A stretch of 64,000 nucleotides of DNA, from contig JAJLTO010000007.1 in the NCBI GenBank assembly GCA_030568195.1, forward strand, positions 186,001-250,000. The letters run 5' to 3'. Positions 10,664 through 23,872 of this stretch are shown in pieces. Numbering within the stretch: the first letter of the stretch is position 1; every line of letters starts with the position of its first letter. This stretch comes from Dipodascopsis uninucleata var. uninucleata (taxonomy: Eukaryota > Ascomycota > Lipomycetes > Lipomycetales > Lipomycetaceae). The notes under the pieces were generated by a model. The model saw only the letters and a list, made by a program, of their open reading frames with translations. It had not been told where the DNA came from and did no database searches. A program made the position numbers and the translations under genes.

Positions 10664-13600
10664 ATGGCGACACTGGAGGTTTCAGACTATCAAAAAGACG
10701 GCGCAATAGATATAGAAGAACCGTCTTCAACAATCGTGGACAGCAATAGTACGAATAACGGTGATCTCAGACATCGTAGGCTACGATGGGCTACACAACG
10801 GCGTCCAAATAACGGACGCCAGCATCGATATTCTCAGCGTCTAAAGCGACTGTCTATACTCCCCAAACACCGGCATTCTTCTAGTGGGGCGTTAGAACGA
10901 GTCGCTTCCGGAACTGATAGATTCGCTACCTCTACGAATGAACCCACCGGTGAAGGTGATGCTAACTCACAGCCACATCGAAGAGTGTATGTCAATCTTC
11001 CGTTACCAGTGTCTGACTTAGACGAGAACGGATCACCCCTGACACAATATCCGCGAAACAAAACTAGATCGGCAAAGTATACACCATTGACTTTCATTCC
11101 CAAAAATTTATATTTGCAGTTCAATAATATTGCGAATATATATTTCCTTTTCATCGTTATTTTGTCTGCTTTTTCTATTTTTGGTGTTCAAGACGCTGGT
11201 CTTAGTGCAGTACCAGTTATTGTTATTGTAACTCTAACCGCGATCAAGGACGCCATAGAGGACTACCGTCGAACTGTCCTTGATTTAGAACTCAACAACT
11301 CACCTACACAGATTTTGGCAAATTGGGTAAACAACAACGTTTCCGAAGACAATGTTTCGCTTTGGCGACGAATAAAGAAAGCCTCGACGAGAGTTTCTAT
11401 CCGGTTTGTTAGATTTTTGAAGCGAAATGTTGGCACAAAAAGTCAGCGTAGAAAGGTTAGAGCAAAGCAGCGTGCTCATCGCCGTGCTGAACAGAGCATG
11501 GAAGATGACGATGACGAGTTGTCTGACATTGAACTGGAACACACTGCTACTTTTTCTGCTATTCAGGCTGATATGGGTAAGAATCAACCGCAGTCGTTTC
11601 CTTTGCAAGAGCTCCAACGACTCTCTCATGAATTACCTAAAGGCGCTAATCCATTTGACGATGGTGAGCAACAGCCAGTTCCCGATTACCGCAAACCTTC
11701 GATTGACTATACCCATGGTACAATATTAGATCACATTAGACCAGTCCCGGGCACAGCGAAATTTAAGAAAGATTTTTGGAAAAATGTTCGTGTTGGTGAT
11801 TTTGTGCGAATCAAGAATGACGACCAAATTCCTGCTGATATTGTTATTTTGTCTACGTCGGATTCTGACGGTGCATGTTATGTTGAAACCAAGAATTTGG
11901 ATGGCGAAACAAATCTTAAAGTTAAACAAGCTCTTCGCTGTGGTCAAGGAATTAGACATTCTCGTGACTGTGAGCGAGCAGCATTCATTATAGAATCTGA
12001 AGCGCCACATCCTAATTTATATTCGTATTCTGGTGTTATTCGTTGGTCTCAGAGAGATCCTGAACGCCCAGAAGTACCTCCACAGGAAATGGCAGAGCCT
12101 ATCTCTATCAATAATTTGCTTCTTAGAGGTTGTTCTTTGAGAAATACTGAATGGGTCATTGGTGTGGTTATGTTTACGGGTCATGAAACCAAGATCATGC
12201 TTAATGCTGGTGAGACTCCCACAAAGCGCAGTAGAATTGCAAGAGAGCTTAATATTAATGTATTGTATAACTTTGTTCTTCTGTTTATTATCTGTATGAT
12301 CGTTGGCGTTATTGAAGGTTTAAGATGGAGGAAGTCAGGAAATACTATACAATGGTTCGAGTTTGGTTCTATTGGAGGTACGCCTGCTCTAGATGGTCTT
12401 GTAACCTTTTTTACAGCAGTTATCATGTTCCAATCACTTGTGCCGATTGCGCTCTTTATTACTCTCGAAATTATTAAGACTATACAGGCATTATTTATCT
12501 GGTCAGATGTTAACATGTATTATGAACCAATTGACCAGCCTTGTATTCCAAAGTCGTGGAATATTTCGGATGATCTTGGTCAGATTGAATACATCTTTTC
12601 TGACAAGACTGGTACTCTGACTCAAAATATCATGGAACTGAAGAAGGTCACTGTTAATGGAGTTTCTTATGGTGAAGCTTACACCGAAGCAATGGCAGGA
12701 ATCCAAAAAAGACAAGGTCTTAATGTCGAAGAAGAATCAGCAAAAGCTAACGAGCATATTGCTGAAACGAAGGCACAAATGATTGAAGATTTGAAATCTA
12801 TCCATGACAATCCGTATATGAATACAGATAAGATCACTTTTATTGCCTCCGATTATGTAGCAGATATGATGGGTGAATCAGGAGACGAACAGGCAGATGC
12901 AACGAATAATTTTATGTTAGCTCTTGCATTATGTCACTCTGTGTTACCAGAGCATGTCTCGAATGAGCCTCCTGAGATTCAGTTTAAAGCTCAGTCTCCT
13001 GATGAGGCTGCCCTTGTTGCTACTGCCAGAGATATGGGATTTACACTTGTTGATCGTACTCAACGGGGTGTGGTATTGAATATTCAAGGACAAGTTCAAG
13101 AGTATCAGGTTCTCACTACGCTGGAGTTCAATTCCACTCGTAAGCGCATGACAGCAATCGTACGTATGCCTGATGATGGTAGAATTATGCTTTTCTGCAA
13201 AGGTGCCGATTCTATTATATATTCTAGGCTCAAAGCGAATGAGCAACATGAGCTTAAGGAAGCTACTGCTGAGCATCTCGAACAGTTCGCGAACGAAGGT
13301 CTTCGCACACTATGTATCGCTCAACGTGAGCTTTCGGAAGAGGAGTATAATTTGTGGAGTAAGCAATATGATGATGCTGCTGCTGCTCTTGTGGATCGAG
13401 AAGACAAGGTGGAAATTGCTGCGGATAGAATTGAGCGTGAGCTTGTTCTTCTTGGTGGTACAGCTATTGAAGATAGGCTTCAAAATGGAGTACCTGATGC
13501 GATTTCTTTGATGGGGCAGGCAGGTATCAAGCTCTGGGTTCTAACTGGAGATAAGGTTGAGACGGCAATCAATATTGGATTCTCTTGCAATATCTTAGAT

Positions 13601-15477
13601 ACTTCTATGGAATTAATTGTGATCCAGTTGCCTCAAGACTCTACGTTGGCGGATGCGGAATCGAAGCTAATGGAATACATGGATAAATACTTTCATTTGA
13701 AAGGGACTGTTGAGGAACTTGCTCAAGCTAAGAAGGATCACAGACCCCCTCCACCAACTCATGCTGTGATTATCGATGGTGAATCCCTCAAGTTGATGCT
13801 TGATGAAACCTTACGTACTCGATTCCTTCTTATGTGCAAGCAATGCAGATCTGTCTTGTGCTGCCGTGTTAGTCCAGCCCAGAAAGCTGCTGTAGTTAAG
13901 ATGGTCAAGAATGGATTAGATGTTATGACATTGGCCATTGGTGATGGTGCCAATGATGTTGCTATGATTTTAGCTGCCGATGTTGGTGTTGGTATCGCAG
14001 GCGAGGAAGGTAGACAAGCAGTCATGTCTTCCGACTACGCCATAGGACAATTTTGCTATTTAACAAGGCTTATTCTTGTTCACGGTCGCTGGTCGTATAG
14101 AAGACTGGGTGAGACTATTGCAAATTTCTTCTATAAGAATTTGATTTTCACACTTTCTCTTTTTTGGTACCAGATTTTCAACGACTTTGATTGTTCTTAT
14201 CTCTTTGACTATACGTATATTTTGCTCTATAGTCTTGCATTTACTTCTCTTCCAATTATTTTCCTTGGTGTGTTTGATCAAGATGTCTCTGATAAAATTT
14301 CTTTAGCAGTTCCTGAGTTGTATCAACGAGGTATGCTCCGTTTGGAATGGACGCAGAAAAAGTTCTGGATATACATGTTTGACGGCGCTTATCAGTCTGT
14401 CGTTTGTTTCTTCTTCACTTATGCTTTATTCGCTTCTGGTGGCTTTGCTACGAGCAGCGGCAATCAATTAAATACCCGTCTAATTATGGGTGTATTTGTT
14501 GCTACTTCTGCGGTTGCCATTGCAAATTCTTATGTTCTTCTAAATCAGTATAGATGGGATTATTTGTCCCTTATCATTTCAGTCGTTTCGAGCTTGCTCA
14601 TTTTCTTCTGGACTGGTATCTATACTACTACTGAGTACTCTGCTGAATTTCATGGAGCCGCTCCAGAAGCTTATGGTAGTTTAATCTTCTGGTTGACTGT
14701 TCTTTTAACTATAATAACAGCAATGCTACCGCAGTTTTTGAAGAAGAGCGTTCAGAAGCTCTATATGCCTAGCGATATCGATATCATTCGAGAGCAGGTT
14801 GTCACAGGTGCATTTGACTATTTGCAAGACATTCCGGATGAGACGTTTTTACATGCTAGTACAACAATGCAACCAAAAGAAAAGTCACAGCAACGAAATA
14901 CAGGCTCAAACGGTTCGGATAGCGTAACTGCTACTTCAGAAGGTATATTTAATAATAACGGCAAGCGAAATTCTTTTTGATTTGGAGTTATAGCCGGAAG
15001 AAGCTTTCCTCGTTCAATCCTGCCCCTTTCCCCACATCCCCCACATCTCCTATAGTTTTATAGGTGCATATATTTGTCAAGTCATTAATATATTTTATAA
15101 GTCACAAATATTCATTTGTCAATCGTGTGCTAAAGTCGTTAGTTATCTATATAGTTTCTATGTATTTCTGCAACTTTCCTCACGTAAGATATTTGAATCT
15201 ACTTTCTGTGCGTGGGTTACTTGGGAATAACTTCTTCCGTTTGTTATATGATTGAGGTGTGGCAATTTTATATGGATTATGACATACTAACATCTCTTGT
15301 ACAGGCTTCACACAAAAGAAAGGTTCCAATCTGTCATTACAAGATGAGCATTTACCTATCAATACATCTGAAATGGATGCAAACAGTCTTTTTTCAGTAG
15401 CATCCAAGCCTGGTAGCGACAACAGTGATACAATGGTAGCCTCAGCTATTCCGTTAGAGCCGACACAAGGCGTATAA
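10664..15477 (+). CDS. P4-ATPase phospholipid flippase, DNF1/DNF2 type
   Basis: This type-IV P-type ATPase moves aminophospholipids and related lipids from the outer to the cytosolic leaflet of plasma or endosomal membranes, normally with a Cdc50-family partner. The exon 10664-14942 carries the KNLDGETNLKVK actuator motif (about 410), the phosphorylation motif DKTGTLTQ (about 646), the KGADS nucleotide-binding region, and the GDGANDVAMI hinge (about 1093), with ten expected membrane helices. The N-terminal cytosolic region and the RTVLDLELNN stretch are typical of DNF1/2. A second exon (15305-15477) most likely supplies the C-terminus: donor GTATAT at 14943 joins a CAG acceptor at 15304 in phase and gives 1483 residues, whereas reading through ends at 14980 (1438 residues). 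Confidence 0.93.
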
Positions 15478-16144
15478 TGATCTCAAATCACCGAATGAAG
15501 GAAATTATACTAGATACGCCTCAACTAGTTTCTTGCTTATTCAGATTGTTTCATAATAGTTTCTGGCTAGTTCTATTGGGAATATCTAAAGAAATTGTCA
15601 AAATACATGGGCGCTAAATTCGAAGCTTCGGACTTACCATGAAAGTGTATAGTTTTATTTTGCAATTATTCTTAATCTGATTTGATTACTGTTTTTTCCA
15701 CTTATAGAATTTTCTGAAGCGTATTATATCGTATTTACTCGAAATTTATTTGTTCGAAAAAGTATTATTTGTCAAATGCCGGTCATGGAGTAGTATTTAC
15801 ATATTGTTTCTGTGTCACTCTTTCTTGTTTCTTCTCTATTGGTTTTTCACTGTCATTTATACATACTCGTCAATTGACGATTAGATTGGTTTTAGTTTGT
15901 TTAATATGAATATATAGCAGCTTCAGAGCTCCTACTATGCTAAAATGAGAATGTGGATTGGCGATTGGGCAATCTGAAATTACATGTTTATGTTTCTTCG
16001 TTTAAAAACAGTGTATGTACGTTTTGAAACAAAGGAGCATCTCGCTATTTCGAGCCAGTACCGTGTAGTTTAAAAAGTTATATCGCCATTACGTCGTTAG
16101 GCTAAACATAGTACACAGAGGCATCTATCTGACACCTTTGAGAA
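15478..16144. other. Convergent 3' spacer
   Basis: AT-rich sequence between converging genes, with nothing beyond likely 3'UTR and polyadenylation regions. Confidence 0.6.
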
Positions 16145-18262
16145 TCATATTATCATGTAAGATAATCTGAATTCTAGGCTCTGAATTCTATCCTTAGCGT
16201 CAGTACGGTCTGGATATCTTGCGAAAGGATCAAATATGCGTCGATATAACGATCGAAGTATTTCTATAATATACTGAATCTTGGTACGGTCGATGTCAAG
16301 CTTCAATTGCGTGGTAAGCACATAGTCTAAATACTGAATTCGGTGTCGTAAAAGCACATAGTCGAATTTCCGATTAGAATTACTTCGATGCCCTGCCACA
16401 CTCTCGTCATTTTTTAGTTCTTTGTTGCAAGATTCATTAACACGTTCGAACTTCATTCTATCGTCTAATTCATGATTCTTGTCGACACAACTTGAGCTGC
16501 TGTATTCGATGTCCTCTCCTCGTGGAACTCTTAAAGAGTACAAAGGGTTATTGCTCAACTCCGGTAATATAAGTTTAGCAATTGGGAGTCTATCATCTTT
16601 TGAGTGTTGTAGTGCTAAATTTGCGTTGTCTAAGAAAAAAGCAAGTGCAAGACTAGTTCGCATGTGCATACATTGATAGCCTGACTGAACAGGAAAATGT
16701 TGTAGAAGCCTTAACCTCAGATTCGAATCTTTTACAGATTCAAACACACTTAAAATAAAATGTCTAGTCTCCGAATGCCAATCCTTATCAGAGATTATTG
16801 AAAGATTAGAAGACAGAAGCCTCGATGCACTCGCACGAAGTGACATATTTGATTCTGCGTCTAATATTACACGGCAGGCAAATGTTCCAAGTAACCTGGA
16901 CTCGCGCAGTGAACATCGCGCTTTCAGTATATATTCATTAAAAATTTCGACGATATAATAGACGTTATAGGAGCCGAATCTAGGATGAAAGCCTTCCCCT
17001 CCATTAGAATAGCTCATATCTAATACTGCGTCGATATCCAAATATTTTTCTTTAACACCGAGGTAGCTCATAACTCTCAGGATCGATCCTTCGTCTATTG
17101 GAAGTGCTTTCACACATTCTTTAAGCACTTTAAAATACGAGCTCACCAGACCAACGTCTGTTTCGAGTGCAGTTTCATTGAGTAACCACCTCAGCACCGA
17201 GCGCGGGATCTTCTTCCCATGTTCAATTGCACTAAGAACGAATCCCGACTTGAACATTGTCACACGGATAGACTCTTCAGCGAATACTTTCGCCATCCAT
17301 GGCTCATTGACAACTGGAAATGGCTTTGACTTTATATCTTCCTTCTGAAAATAATGGAAAGATTTGTCTTTGCAATCTGAAGTTATTTCGTATTCTCCGA
17401 TACATTGAGTAAATGATGCGCGATCCTCACCAAGCGCATTCTGCATTAAAGCCACTGACGATTCACCAACACTGTTAATAAAATCAGACTTTGTAAGATC
17501 TTCAGCCAAACGGTAGGATTTATCTAACTGATTCAGCATCTGAGACTGTGATAATATCTGTCGAAACATATCAGGCATTTCTAGGACGTCAGATGAGACA
17601 TGACGATTTCGCTTCCGCGGATTTTCGCTATTAGTGGCACTTTCGATTACACTATCAAGCCTATCTAAGAGAGATGTCTTCGGTCTATTGTTCGTGACTG
17701 CAATGCTTCCACTTTGTAAAACATCAGGCGATTCAGATCGCGACAGGCCAAGATCTGAAGAAATAGAGGATATGGAATCATCAAGATCTGAGAGAATAGG
17801 GGACTCGGGAATAATGACTTCCAACGATTCTCGCCGCAGTCTTTCGTTTAATAAAATTTCTTCCTCATCGTTCTGAATAGTATGTGACGAACTCGACGTA
17901 TCCGCACTCACGTCTTCAATATTCGAAGGTATTTCTGCATGAGTAGTATCCTCCAATTGCAGAGATTGAGAAGTGTGTGCAAATCGTTCATAACGGGTCT
18001 CTGTCTCTTTGTTTTGTTTCTGTCGCTTTGTTATTCGTTTGGACCGTCTCAAGTATTCTATGTTGGCTCTCTCAGTTCCAAAAGTAGACAAGTCACAAGC
18101 TATCTGTTCTCTTGAGAGTTCTTCCACTGCTGAAAGAGACTGGAAATCAGATGAATCCAAGTTCGACTTGGCTGATCTGAACGAATCTTGTGACCTTGCA
18201 TCATCGTCTACAGCTTCTGTAGTTTCAGCTGAGTTCAGCATCGCGTCACTCCTGACTTTCAT
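16145..18262 (-). CDS. CANIN-domain/NSE6-like candidate (SMC5-6 accessory)
   Basis: A 705-residue single-exon protein. Residues 1-260 are Ser/Asp/Glu-rich and disordered, with a basic patch RRSKRITKRQKQNKE near 70-85 that could be a nuclear signal. From about 300 onward it is predicted helical, with a KPFPVVNEPWMAKVF block, then LRWLLNETALETDVGLVSSYF, and helix-repeat-like segments to the end. A disordered basic head followed by a helical-repeat body with a W-L-L-E-pattern is what fungal NSE6 and animal SLF2 (CANIN domain) show; these load or recruit the SMC5-6 complex to damaged DNA. The match is by eye, so the name is tentative. It is divergent from MRS2, sharing a spacer of about 460 nt. 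Confidence 0.45.
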   Translation of the reverse strand: MKVRSDAMLNSAETTEAVDDDARSQDSFRSAKSNLDSSDFQSLSAVEELSREQIACDLSTFGTERANIEYLRRSKRITKRQKQNKETETRYERFAHTSQSLQLEDTTHAEIPSNIEDVSADTSSSSHTIQNDEEEILLNERLRRESLEVIIPESPILSDLDDSISSISSDLGLSRSESPDVLQSGSIAVTNNRPKTSLLDRLDSVIESATNSENPRKRNRHVSSDVLEMPDMFRQILSQSQMLNQLDKSYRLAEDLTKSDFINSVGESSVALMQNALGEDRASFTQCIGEYEITSDCKDKSFHYFQKEDIKSKPFPVVNEPWMAKVFAEESIRVTMFKSGFVLSAIEHGKKIPRSVLRWLLNETALETDVGLVSSYFKVLKECVKALPIDEGSILRVMSYLGVKEKYLDIDAVLDMSYSNGGEGFHPRFGSYNVYYIVEIFNEYILKARCSLRESRLLGTFACRVILDAESNMSLRASASRLLSSNLSIISDKDWHSETRHFILSVFESVKDSNLRLRLLQHFPVQSGYQCMHMRTSLALAFFLDNANLALQHSKDDRLPIAKLILPELSNNPLYSLRVPRGEDIEYSSSSCVDKNHELDDRMKFERVNESCNKELKNDESVAGHRSNSNRKFDYVLLRHRIQYLDYVLTTQLKLDIDRTKIQYIIEILRSLYRRIFDPFARYPDRTDAKDRIQSLEFRLSYMII

Positions 18263-18726
18263 AGCATACTAATAGCACCACTATATCATATTATTTACTA
18301 TGCTAACCCACGCAATATTAGCCTTATTAGGCCAATACAATTATCAGGGCCCAATCTATCACTCGATATTTTTTTGAAGTGGGCGTACGACGCGTAAATA
18401 TGGCTGTGTTCTTATCGTAATGTATTTCTTGCTTAAAAGTAAAAATGTAACTTTTTTATGTCATATAGCTCATTACGTAAATTAGTTATGTCTAGAGACA
18501 GGATCCGGAGAAGACGCCAAAAATATTTTATGCTATAGTTTATAGAGACTGAACTAAATTTACTATTAAGACGCAGAAAACTACATATAATATTATACGT
18601 ATGATTTAGAAGTATACAAAACTATATTACATAGGTTATATTAGATTCGAAATTTATTGGAGGTAATGACCCTTCGACTGTGCCATTAATGCTTTGTCTT
18701 CGACTGCAATTCATATCCCTTGCACG
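18263..18726. promoter_or_regulatory. Divergent promoter region, with a short upstream frame
   Basis: This AT-rich spacer must hold the promoters of the minus-strand CANIN-like gene and plus-strand MRS2. An upstream ATG at about 18690 opens a 13-codon frame that closes at the MRS2 start region, so it could act as a small upstream ORF. Confidence 0.4.
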
Positions 18727-20491
18727 ATGAAGAGATCAGTTCTGACAGGCCATGGCAGGTTATGGCGATCTTTATTTCCAGAGCTAAAGAACGAGAATCG
18801 GATACTTTGTGTGCCGATACCTTATACATTTAGAATTTCTTCGTGCATTTCTAGATCGCTGTCTACAAACGTCCTTTCCATCAGCTACAGACCAGCAATT
18901 TCAATCAGAGGCAATGGTCTGACAACGCTATATAAATCTAATAGGGCTAACACTACGCCAATTATTTGGAGCACATATGAGATTAGATTCAGTCCTACTT
19001 CAGATATTGGCATTTGTCGAAGGTTTTATCGGAATAATTCTGTTATTAAATACGTTGACCCAACTACCTCTACACCTGTCGATGCAGTACCAGAGAACAA
19101 GGATTCGACGAAATCAAGCGACGATAAAAGCTCAATGTTGAAGGTTTTACTTTATGACAGAAAGAAAGATAATAATAAAGACTCTAAGAGTCCTGACATT
19201 TCGGGACTAGTGAATCCCCGAGTAGTAAGCAATCGATCTCGTGCTGGAGACAACAATATTGGCTCCGCTGCGGAACAGAGCGAGAACCGGAAAAAAAGGG
19301 CAGATATAGATGAATTATTATTGGAAAGAACTCTAGTTCACAAGTCAACAGTAGCTGGTAATCTTGTGAGATGTACTGTGTTTGATTTGGAAGGGAATGT
19401 TACTGTCGTCTCTGGTGAATTTAAGAAGTCTGAGCTGTTGTCAAAGGTTTGTAATTAACTATGAAGTAATTTCCCTGTCTTGTATTCTAACTTTTAAGCA
19501 GCACAGTCTCCTTCCCCGAGACCTACGAAAACTAGACACAGGTACACTTACAGCTATGCCTGCTATATTGGTTAGAAGTAATTCAATTCTGGTAAATCTT
19601 TTACATATACGGGCTCTAATTAAGGCCGACATGGTACTGTTATTTGATGCCTACGGTTCCACAGACTCTCAGACGCAAAGTTTATTCATATATGATCTTC
19701 AAGGAAAGCTCCGTCAGGGAAGTAAGTCCATGGGTGGATTACCTTATGAAATGCGAGCTCTAGAAGCTATTTTAATATCTGTAATCACTGCGCTGGATAC
19801 AGAAATGAAGGTTCATACTACACTTGTGACTGGTATTCTTTCGGATCTAGAGAATGATATCAACAGAGAGAAGCTTCGGCACCTTCTTGTTCAGAGCAAG
19901 GCACTTGCTGGATTCATTCAGAAAGCGACACTTGTGCGAGATACTATCAATGAAGTTTTAGAGCAAGATGACGATCTAGCTGGTATGTACTTGACTGAGA
20001 AACTGCAGGGCAAGATAAGACCCTCCGATCAACACTCTGAAGTTGAGATGCTATTGGAATCTTACTATAAACACTGTGATGAAATTGTTCAAGCAGCAAA
20101 TATTACGATGTCAAACGTGAGGACAACGGAGGAGATAGTGAATATTATTTTAGATGCAAACAGAAACGCTCTAATGTTACTTGAGATCAAGTTCTCTGTT
20201 ATGGCACTTGGTTTAGCTGGTGGTGCTCTTGTGGCTGCATTGTATGGTATGAACTTAAAGAATTTCGTGGAAGAGTACGAGTATGGCTTTCTAACTGTCA
20301 CTTTATCTTCGTCGATCTTCGTTCTCATGATTATATTTTTTGGTATGAAAAATCTTCGCAAAGTGCAACGAGTTACGATGATGCGGGATCATACCAATCA
20401 GGCAGTTTCACGAATGCAGCCCTCGTATTCGAGACCATTTGTCATTTTTGGAAAACGACCAAAGCAGAAGTCGTATTTTTGGAAGGCCTAG
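18727..20491 (+). CDS. MRS2: Mitochondrial magnesium channel MRS2 family
   Basis: Two exons (18727-19446, 19502-20491) joined across a 55-nt intron give 569 residues. The CorA-type signature GMN appears in AALYGMNLKNFVEE near residue 490, between two membrane helices at the C-terminus, which is the diagnostic MRS2/ALR/LPE10 layout; the conserved LLPRDLRKLD and PFEFRALE-like YEMRALEAIL blocks precede it. The basic, Ser/Arg-rich first 120 residues look like a mitochondrial presequence. The protein forms the pentameric channel for Mg2+ entry across the mitochondrial inner membrane and is needed for group II intron splicing in yeast. LPE10 is the paralogue it cannot be separated from by sequence here. 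The start is the first in-frame ATG; the frame upstream uses only non-ATG codons. Confidence 0.93.
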
Positions 20492-21027
20492 TTCAAAAAT
20501 AAGCATTCGAGCACATTATCTTTCTCATAGATTGGTACATATTACATTTAACCGATCCTGTTATATATTTGAGATCTCTTGTTTTAGGTATTCTTTAATC
20601 ATGGTAACTCCTTTTTTTTATGGATTTATGTATGTACGTACATGTGTATATATAGTTAAACTGCCACAGATTTGAGTTACGTCAAATTTTAGTCCTGAAC
20701 CGTAGTCCATCATATGCCATTTGTCCAGTTAACTAGCTAATCATTGACATTTTTCCACGCTTTAGAATCCAGATATATTCAACTTCTAAAATTATTCCCA
20801 ACCCTGAACAATTCAGTTATCACGAACTTGGAGTAAATACCAAAACATTGCTTGAAATTGGAACAAAGAATAGCCAAGCGACTAGCTAATAGATACAACA
20901 TCAACAGTGGATTGATAGATAGTAGACTTGCAGGTGTGCTTAATCGTAACTGTTTGATGGGCAGGTATTCTGCATCCAGTAAGTGTCAATTGTCACACTT
21001 ATCTCTGGAACCGATCCGAAAGTAGCA
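20492..21027. other. Intergenic spacer
   Basis: This holds the 3' end of MRS2 and the promoter of CCZ1. No gene or RNA is seen. Confidence 0.5.
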
Positions 21028-23198
21028 ATGGCTACTGTTACGTCGCCGTCGCTGTCTTATTTCTGTATTTTTAATCCGACTTATTGCTATTCTGATGAAA
21101 CATTGCGGGATCAATTGTTTTTTTATACGTCAAAGGCAGAGCATGTGTCAGAAGATGAGCAGATACGTAAAGTAGGACTGATACAAGGCATTATTTCTTT
21201 CGCTAGGTAAGTTTGGCTTGCATACTACCGGGATTAGTCGGATTATTTGAATGAAATCTGCTAACGCAGTATAATCATAGTGACTTTTCGGGAAAGAAGC
21301 CTGTCGAAGTAATAGACACAAAAAAGACGCGGACTGTAGTCACCGAAATAGAGCCTAACTGGTGGATAGTTCTCTGTATCAACTTTACTAAGATTCAAAC
21401 CCCTATCGAATCTTATTCAAAAACCACCGCTTCTTCTGCAGGTGGAGCAGCTAGAAACGGTTTAGATGGAAAGAGTAAACATAGCAATGGGCCTCTGGCA
21501 TCTTTGAGGCGCCGCAAAACAATGGGCTACAAAACTGATTTTTCAAGAAAGGAAGCGCCGAGCTGCAATGCGATGCACACTCATATCTTAAGGGGATACA
21601 ATCAATGGAAGTTGTTTTATGGTGAGCTTCCTCCATCTTGCACAAGGACGAGGAAGGATGGTAAAAAAAGAGAATGCGAGAAGGCGGATGACTCACTAGT
21701 GGAGTTCAGAGTAAACCTGAATAAGTTCTGGAATTGGTGGCTACATAAATGGGATTTATATATATATGCCAACGCGACATGGGGAGGCACTTTGAACAAT
21801 AGCTTTCTCGTAGGAGACCTTGTTCTGGGATCTGCACCTACCTTGTCGTTTTCATTCATGGATAGTGCTACCGCTGGTATGAAACAACCGCGTGGTGGCT
21901 TATCTGAAGAAACTATTGAAGTTATAAAGGCTACGGTGAAGCGGGAAGCTAAGAACGGTCTTGTAGACTTAGTGATATTACGAATTAACAAATTTTCACT
22001 GGTTGGTCCTGGAGGAAGAATCACAAAACCGCTTGATACCGAAATCGACAATTATGGTCCCAGTTCTAGTTCTGCACCTGAAAAGGTCAAACTTGAAACT
22101 GCGTCTCTATATAGCAACAACGACGATGCTGTTTCAATAATATCATCCGTCAGTCAATATAACGAGCAGGAATTAGCAGAAGAATCGGATCTTGAAGAAG
22201 TAGACTCTCAAAATCTTTTTGATGATGAGTTAAGGAGTGGCTGCATTTTTCAGGGTCTAGGATATTTATCAAGATCGAGCATTGCTGAATACTGTCGATG
22301 GGTCATTGACAATCACATATTCCCATCGCCTTCTGTACTGGAAGGAGTAAGATGGTCATTATACTCAAATAAGGCGTATGTTGACTTACCATTGTCATCA
22401 TTAACCTACAGCTTCAAAGAAAATTTTCAACGTCCTAGATCTAACATTAGGCTGTCGAAGATTCAAAGGAAGAAGATTGCGGATAAACGGAGTTCAATGG
22501 TGGTACAGTCGTTCAGTAAAGGTATTGTAAACGGTATGGACAATTCTCTTTCTGCTAAAAGTATATCCAAGATTGCAATTGAACAAGCTACAAATATTAG
22601 AGACACCTCACTCGCTTTATTACATAAAGTTACTTCAGGTTCAACGACCGCTAGCGTAAATACAACCACTACTAAGGCCACTGCTAAACTTGTTAGCTCT
22701 GTCGAAGATCTTTCGGATGCCAAATTTCTTGTGGGATATCACGGAGACCTTGACTTTGATGAAGATGATAGCAGCAATGATGAAGAAAACTTGTCAACGA
22801 CTCAAAGAAAGCAAATAGAAAATATTTCTGTAAAAGAAGTCTATGCTCGAAGACGACGAAAGCAGAGGCAGCCCATTAATCAGGCTGATATTCAGACTGA
22901 CGATGAACAAGAAATCTCGTCAACCATGATCGAGTCTTCAGCTTCTGATCTAAGTACAGGTGCATCATTAGGAACTATCAATGATAAGAATTCTGGAACC
23001 TTGGATTCACAGAACCGGAAATTCGATAAATTACGAGTGGTAATATATAAAAGAGCACCATTTGTGTTCTCTGCTTTCTTCGATTCGTCATTAGTGGATG
23101 ACAATGTGCTTGACGACCCAAATTATTACAAATCGCTGCATCTCAGACTTGGATCTCTAGCGGAACCGATTTGGAACGACTTCGACGAAGGAAATTGA
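21028..23198 (+). CDS. CCZ1: CCZ1 vacuolar fusion protein
   Basis: Two exons (21028-21206, 21281-23198) give 698 residues. The N-terminus matches the CCZ1 longin domain: YFCIFNPTYCYSDETLRDQL, then QIRKVGLIQGIISFAR, then IEPNWWIVLCINF. The intron (74 nt) falls in the RDFSGKK-type loop and the frame continues cleanly. A YNQWKLFYGE-type block follows, then a long Ser/Asp-rich linker and a C-terminal region (RVVIYKRAPFVFSAFFD) fitting a later longin part. With MON1, CCZ1 is the guanine nucleotide exchange factor for the late-endosomal Rab Ypt7/Rab7, controlling endosome-to-vacuole and autophagosome fusion. ATG 21028 is chosen because the frame upstream has only GTG. Confidence 0.88.
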
Positions 23199-23872
23199 AC
23201 ATAAGATACATGTGCATATTTGTAATATAGGTTCTTTGGATTCTTTTTTAGCATAGTCTTGCTATCATATCGTGTCGGTAATGGTTAACGTACTTGCTCG
23301 CTAGTTAAAAGTACACAGTAGTTTATTTCATAATCATGATGATACATAACCAGCACTTGCATTTTATGCGCTAATAGTTGTAAATAGCCTGCATTCGATA
23401 TTCAATCCTAGCTATTGTAGATTGTCTATGAAAATCTAATCCTTTTGAAGACTTGTAGGTTTGGTTGGAGTGTGATATGAGAAATCGCTCACTATCAATC
23501 CTGATGCAGTTTGACTATACAGCTAGCATATGCGTAACAACTTTTAAAATAATATATGATGATACTACAGACTGCTATCCTAACTACTGTTGAAAGCGAT
23601 ATTTTGTCTTATAAGGTGATAGCGTCGAGATTTTTTAGAGCTTTCATAGGATTTAAATCTTTTGGAAGCGTGAAAAGTCAAAGAAAACAATGTACATAAT
23701 TGGGAATATTCCTCTTCAAATTTAGCTAGTCATCTAAATATTTTTTTTTTTCAAATTTCATAAATTGAACTTTTACAAAAGATATTTATAACTGAATTTC
23801 AGTGTCTTTCGCATATTATAATCAACAGCGCAGCCTTTATATAAGCAAAAGCTGAGCTAAACTTACAATTAA
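23199..23872. other. Intergenic spacer upstream of TRM5
   Basis: Intergenic AT-rich sequence with a T-run at about 23740-23750. It holds the 3' end of CCZ1 and the TRM5 promoter; nothing else is visible. Confidence 0.5.
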
